Assembly (NCBI GenBank): GCA_964391805.1
Contig: CAYMNK010000024.1
Location: forward strand, 1-10,078
Reading direction: 5' to 3'
From: RUG14300 sp964391805
GTDB taxonomy: Bacteria > Bacillota > Clostridia > Christensenellales > CAG-1252
Length of the DNA: 10,078 nucleotides
Part shown: in pieces, positions 7,246 to 10,078 of the stretch
Layout of the letters: each line of letters opens with the position of its first letter
How positions within the stretch are numbered: the stretch's first letter is position 1
Position numbers and translations under genes: made by a program
Notes under the pieces: model-generated
Databases searched by the model: none
Seen by the model: the letters and a program-made list of their open reading frames with translations, nothing else
Told to the model about the DNA's origin: nothing

Positions 7246-8202
7246 CTATTGGGCGCCTTCAGGTCCTTTGATTTCAATATCGAATTCGACTTTGGTTTGT
7301 TGTGAACTTGAATTCAAACCATTTCCGTCAAACCACATTAAAATATCGATTTTTGCAATCTCGTTACCGCCAGCAGCCAAGCCGGATAAATTTCCGCTTG
7401 CAAAATTGAAAACGATATCTTTAGCTGTAAATTCAATAGCATCGTTTATCTTGTTTGTGATAATATCAGTATGAGTATTATCATTAGAAGGGAGTGCTTT
7501 TGTAGTTAATAAATCATCTGAATAGTCGGCAGAACCATCAAGTGATCTTAAATCATAAACTGTATAGTTTTGCGAACCGTCTAACACAATAACAAAGAAG
7601 CCAACTTGTGACCAATTTTCACCATTGCCGGATCTTGAAACTCTAATTAACGCGATAGGAGATGCCAAATCTATGGATTTTGAACCATCTGCATGAGAAA
7701 TTGTTCCGCTTAAATTTAATGTTATTGTGTCTAATGCATTCGATTGATCATAGTTAGTTAAATAAATAGCATCGTAATAGTATTGATTCGTTGAGGCTAA
7801 CGTTGATGCTATTACTTTATTCCCATCAGTATAATCAAGTTTTATGTCGTATCCGTAAATTGTACTTTCTTTGAAATAGTTATTATTAACTTCTGCCGTA
7901 TCCAGCATTATTTGCTTACTTAAGTCGCTTCCACCTAATGTGTCAGCTATTTTTGAATTAACGCACATAGGAATCATTGCGGTTGCTGGCTTATCTAAGT
8001 TTATATTACTCTTAAAGCTTACCATGTCATTGCTGATAGCAATATTTACACCGCTACCTGTTGCAGTACTTGCAGTAAAACTACCGCCCGATGCGGTTAC
8101 ATTGTTTTGTGTTGCCGAGAACCATGCCAAAGAACTCGTTGTTAATGCAACTGCTAAAACTACTACCATAACAATTGCTGTGATTAACATTCTTTTTTTC
8201 AT
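7246..8202 (-). CDS. Secreted TasA/camelysin-like protein with a SipW-type signal peptide
   Basis: This 318-residue protein is probably a surface or matrix subunit. The N-terminus MKKRMLITAIVMVVVLAVALTT is a short basic region plus a hydrophobic core. It is followed by SSLAWFSATQNN, the pattern seen in substrates of SipW-type peptidases, with likely cleavage after Ala26. The mature part (about 292 residues) has no Cys other than Cys81, is rich in Ser, Asn, Asp and Thr, and is predicted by eye to be mostly beta, consistent with TasA-like proteins (B. subtilis TasA is slightly shorter). The C-terminus has ILMWFDGNGL and KVEFDIEIKG. GGAGG lies 8 bases before the ATG (8211-8215), the best ribosome site in the window. 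A UUCG hairpin precedes it and a strong terminator follows the gene, so high expression is likely. No LPxTG sorting motif was found. Assignment to TasA itself is uncertain. Confidence 0.7.
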   Translation of the reverse strand: MKKRMLITAIVMVVVLAVALTTSSLAWFSATQNNVTASGGSFTASTATGSGVNIAISNDMVSFKSNINLDKPATAMIPMCVNSKIADTLGGSDLSKQIMLDTAEVNNNYFKESTIYGYDIKLDYTDGNKVIASTLASTNQYYYDAIYLTNYDQSNALDTITLNLSGTISHADGSKSIDLASPIALIRVSRSGNGENWSQVGFFVIVLDGSQNYTVYDLRSLDGSADYSDDLLTTKALPSNDNTHTDIITNKINDAIEFTAKDIVFNFASGNLSGLAAGGNEIAKIDILMWFDGNGLNSSSQQTKVEFDIEIKGPEGAQ

Positions 8203-8210
8203 TGTTTAAT

Positions 8211-8215
8211 CCTCC
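8211..8215 (-). promoter_or_regulatory. Strong Shine-Dalgarno of the secreted-protein gene
   Basis: GGAGG on the minus strand is spaced 8 bases from the ATG at 8202. It is the closest to consensus of all the sites in this cluster, which fits a highly translated structural subunit. Confidence 0.8.
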
Positions 8216-8219
8216 ATAA

Positions 8220-8233
8220 ATGCCCGAAGGCAT
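8220..8233 (-). promoter_or_regulatory. UUCG tetraloop hairpin in the leader of the secreted-protein gene
   Basis: On the transcribed (minus) strand ATGCC, loop TTCG, GGCAT forms a 5-bp stem closed by the exceptionally stable C(UUCG)G loop. It sits 4 bases upstream of the GGAGG ribosome site and is preceded by an A-run (8237-8243 on the complementary strand). No T-run follows it leftward, so it is not a terminator for this direction. A 5' mRNA-stabilising or processing hairpin is the simplest reading. Read rightward, it is followed by seven T residues, but no rightward gene is present here. Confidence 0.5.
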
Positions 8234-8277
8234 ATGTTTTTTTGTTTATATTTTCCCCGTTATAGGTGGGTTGTCCT

Positions 8278-9465
8278 TTAATGGTTTGACTTCATCGAGT
8301 CGGTCGGAGTAATCTCTTTGAAGGCGTTGGGTACCGTGCGCATGGGTTTACTTACAGCATTGCCCTGGATAAGGTCGATGCCCATATAGAGCATATAATC
8401 CACCATATCCACCGTGTCGCAAAAGGTTGCTATAGTCGGTATACCGAGTTCGTGAGCGAATTGCGTGAGCATCCTAAGGAAACCTTCCGATTTAAAGTTG
8501 CCGAGTTCGTAATAGCGACTATCGAGTCTTAGATAATCGAAATCAAGTTCGGAAATGGTGGTCATGCTGACCTTTTCGCAGTTATCGAGAACGATTCCTA
8601 TTCCGTTGGATTTTAATTCCGCTAAACCCGTTTTCGCGGCGGTGCCGAGGTTTTGAAGCGAAACACAATCGAATGCCATTATCAAATTGTCTCTCGGGCG
8701 ATCGATAACTTCAATAAGCTTTTGTAATAAAGCTGGCTTAGTGAAGAATCGTGCGGATATCGAGATGATAAAGCCGACATCGGGATATTCGTCGCATATT
8801 TTCATCTGCTCCGTCAAGTTGGCGATATCGAGTTCAACAATTCTATCTGACGATTCTGCTACAGCTCTCCAAAGTTGTGGAATCAACTTCCCGACAAAAC
8901 GATCTTGTAATACTTGATACACGTTATATAATTTGGTTTCACCTTTACTATTGAGAATAGCGTTGTAAAAGTATATTATCGGATCGGTTTGTGCTACCGC
9001 AGCATTGATTGACTTGGCTTTGTAGCGTCTTGCGAATAGGTCGTTTTCCTCTTGACGTTTGCGTTTTCGTTCCTCTGCTTCTTGTTTTTTCTTCTGTTCC
9101 AGGCCTTCTACCGAAAGTTTTGCCTCTTCGGCGTGTCTCTTAATATCCTTGAGATAAGATAGATCCGCCAATTCTGCATCTACTTTTTCCGCATCCGTTC
9201 TAAGATTTTCAAGTTCGAGATATTCATCTTCTTGCGCACTTGCATTTGCTGTGGCTTCGGCTTCTATTGTAGTTCCCGAGATATTGTCGGATTTTATCTC
9301 GTCGTCTGTTGCGGTGGCATTATCTACATTTACCTTATTCGAATCTTGTTCTACAAAAGGTTTTTGGACGGAACTCAAAGCCTCCTCATTATTCGATTGT
9401 CTTTCATCACTCGAAAATTCCATACACATTATTATAAAATATATAATATAGGTTTTTTTGCACAT
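8278..9465 (-). CDS. Coiled-coil protein with a degenerate EAL domain
   Basis: The protein has a Ser/Asn/Asp-rich N-terminal region (15-80), a charged coiled coil (about 80-145, including EQKKKQEAEERKRKRQEE) and a C-terminal EAL-type domain (about 160-380). The EAL fold is suggested by GFIISISARFF (231-241), IVLDNCEKVSM then FDYLRLDSRYY (291-319), and GIDLIQGNAVSKPM (362-375), which matches the usual QG...KP end. Catalytic positions are lost: there is no EAL signature, the DDFG box reads LDNCE, and the EGVE box reads TFCDT. It is therefore unlikely to hydrolyse c-di-GMP and may bind it or act as a scaffold. It is the first gene of the cluster. The start is uncertain: Met1 (9465), Met13 (9429) and Met15 (9423) are all possible and none has a good ribosome site. 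Confidence 0.72.
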   Translation of the reverse strand: MCKKTYIIYFIIMCMEFSSDERQSNNEEALSSVQKPFVEQDSNKVNVDNATATDDEIKSDNISGTTIEAEATANASAQEDEYLELENLRTDAEKVDAELADLSYLKDIKRHAEEAKLSVEGLEQKKKQEAEERKRKRQEENDLFARRYKAKSINAAVAQTDPIIYFYNAILNSKGETKLYNVYQVLQDRFVGKLIPQLWRAVAESSDRIVELDIANLTEQMKICDEYPDVGFIISISARFFTKPALLQKLIEVIDRPRDNLIMAFDCVSLQNLGTAAKTGLAELKSNGIGIVLDNCEKVSMTTISELDFDYLRLDSRYYELGNFKSEGFLRMLTQFAHELGIPTIATFCDTVDMVDYMLYMGIDLIQGNAVSKPMRTVPNAFKEITPTDSMKSNH

Positions 9466-9507
9466 TAAGCAAAATTAGTATAAAGATTTCGTAATAATAG
9501 TATAAAA

Positions 9508-9536
9508 TGTATAGTTTTGTAAAATAAACAGTTCAA
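9508..9536 (-). promoter_or_regulatory. Candidate promoter for the cluster
   Basis: On the minus strand TTGAAC (9531-9536) and TATACA (9508-9513) are separated by exactly 17 bases, upstream of the first gene. The region is very AT-rich, so chance matches are common. TATACT also occurs nearby, and TTGCTT with TATATT (16-base spacing, 9439-9471) is a competing candidate that would favour the downstream start at 9423. Confidence 0.33.
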
Positions 9537-9669
9537 TTTTACCTGTTTTTACATCAACTAAATGCGTCATGCTGGAATCTTGTTTTCCAAAACCTCATTT
9601 ATACGCTTAGAAATAACTAATTTTTATCATATCGATCACACCGAGCAATGAAACGCAAGCGTTTAATCA

Positions 9670-9727
9670 TGTCATACTACGTATAATCGAACTCGTAATG
9701 GAAACGCAAAGCTTTGATGCCTAATCC
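9670..9727 (-). repeat. Dispersed hairpin repeat, copy C (degenerate)
   Basis: Read leftward it begins GGATTAGGCATC, contains the palindrome CAAAGCTTTG (9707-9716), then has GTTCGATTATACG and ends GTATGACA. It is shorter and more diverged than the other copies. A separate stem-loop, AAACGC-AA-GCGTTT (9651-9664), lies just beyond its end. Confidence 0.42.
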
Positions 9728-9783
9728 GCTCTTAAAAAACTATATCTTGGCACAAACTTTTCTTATCGGCGCCAATACTACAA

Positions 9784-9855
9784 TGTCATACTGAAACGAA
9801 GTCTGTAGTCGAACTGCGAAGCAGTGCAAGACACAGCCTTGCGGTATCTTAATCC
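9784..9855 (-). repeat. Dispersed hairpin repeat, copy D
   Basis: Read leftward it begins GGATTAAGATACC, contains two adjacent stems (GCAAG 9826-9830 with CTTGC 9838-9842, and ACTGC 9813-9817 with GCAGT 9821-9825), then has GTTCGACTACAGAC and ends TTTCAGTATGACA. It shares both ends with copies A and B but lies in the opposite orientation on the far side of the gene cluster. Confidence 0.6.
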
Positions 9856-10078
9856 AAACAATAAAAGCGGACACAATAAGACAAGCTTGTCATTATCGTC
9901 AGCAAGCCACCAACCGTCTACGTCGTTTGATTCTCACTTCGTTCGAATTTCGACTGTTAGCGACAATTAGTAATCGCTATATTCTTGTTAACATGGATAT
10001 AGCGTACTCATTTTTTCGTTGACAAACCAACCCCATATTCGACTTATCATATAGAGTAAATGCATTGTTGTTATTCAA

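Larger units (their letters stand above)
9466..10078. other. Intergenic region with repeats and palindromes, no convincing gene
   Basis: No frame encodes a convincing protein. The stretch holds the candidate promoter, a short stem-loop (TGGAA 9573-9577 with TTCCA 9585-9589) preceded by GTCATGCTG, a hairpin AAACGC/GCGTTT (9651-9664), two leftward repeat copies (9670-9727 and 9784-9855), a perfect 12-bp palindrome GACAAGCTTGTC (9880-9891) and an inverted pair TAGCGA/TCGCTA (9958-9979). A 33-codon leftward open frame touches the right edge and could be the end of another gene, but evidence is thin. Confidence 0.55.

Noticed and set aside
8220..8243. Rightward terminator formed by the ATGCC/GGCAT hairpin and following T-run
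   Set aside because: The 5-bp stem is short, three bases separate it from the T-run, and no rightward gene lies upstream of it, so it is read instead as a leader hairpin of the leftward gene.
8230..8277. Separate promoter for the secreted-protein gene in the gap after the EAL gene
   Set aside because: TATAAC and TATAAA occur, but no acceptable -35 element lies at the right spacing.
9977..10078. Leftward 33-codon open frame touching the right edge, possibly a gene end
   Set aside because: A frame of this length is expected by chance. A second leftward frame overlaps it with an equally plausible short peptide, so no choice can be supported.

Overview
This window looks like a chromosomal segment of a low-GC, Gram-positive-type bacterium, most likely an uncultured member of the Clostridia (Bacillota). 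The reasons are the Shine-Dalgarno-type ribosome sites (GGAGG, AGGGG, AAGAGG, AAAGGA), signal peptidases of the SipW (archaeal/ER-like, Ser-His-Asp) type, a secreted protein with a SipW-type signal peptide, and AT-rich intergenic DNA. The genus cannot be named from the sequence.

Layout. A fragment of what is probably a rightward gene ends at 102. Positions 103-421 hold no gene but carry two copies of a dispersed, hairpin-bearing repeat. From 9465 down to 422 there are seven leftward genes with short gaps, which look like one transcription unit with an internal control point. In transcription order they are: a cytosolic protein with a degenerate EAL domain and a coiled coil; a small secreted TasA/camelysin-like protein; a strong hairpin terminator; a SipW-type signal peptidase; a membrane-anchored extracellular protein with a TasA-like C-terminal motif; a membrane-anchored McrB-like AAA+ ATPase; an 801-residue protein that resembles the DUF2357/McrC partner family at its N-terminus but continues as a long charged coiled coil; and a second SipW-type signal peptidase. 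Positions 9466-10078 hold no convincing gene. They carry a candidate promoter and further copies of the repeat in the opposite orientation, so the cluster lies between inverted repeat copies.

How the genes may work together (inference). The secreted protein, the SipW peptidases and the anchored TasA-like protein look like a surface-fibre or matrix export set. The unusual part is the embedded ATPase and coiled-coil pair. Its folds are those of McrBC-type restriction systems, but the ATPase has a transmembrane anchor in place of a DNA-recognition domain, and no nuclease motif is visible in the partner. A membrane-associated remodelling or scaffolding role tied to surface assembly fits better than DNA restriction. 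The degenerate EAL protein at the head of the operon could be a non-catalytic sensor or scaffold. I know of no described system with this full combination, but I cannot search for one here.
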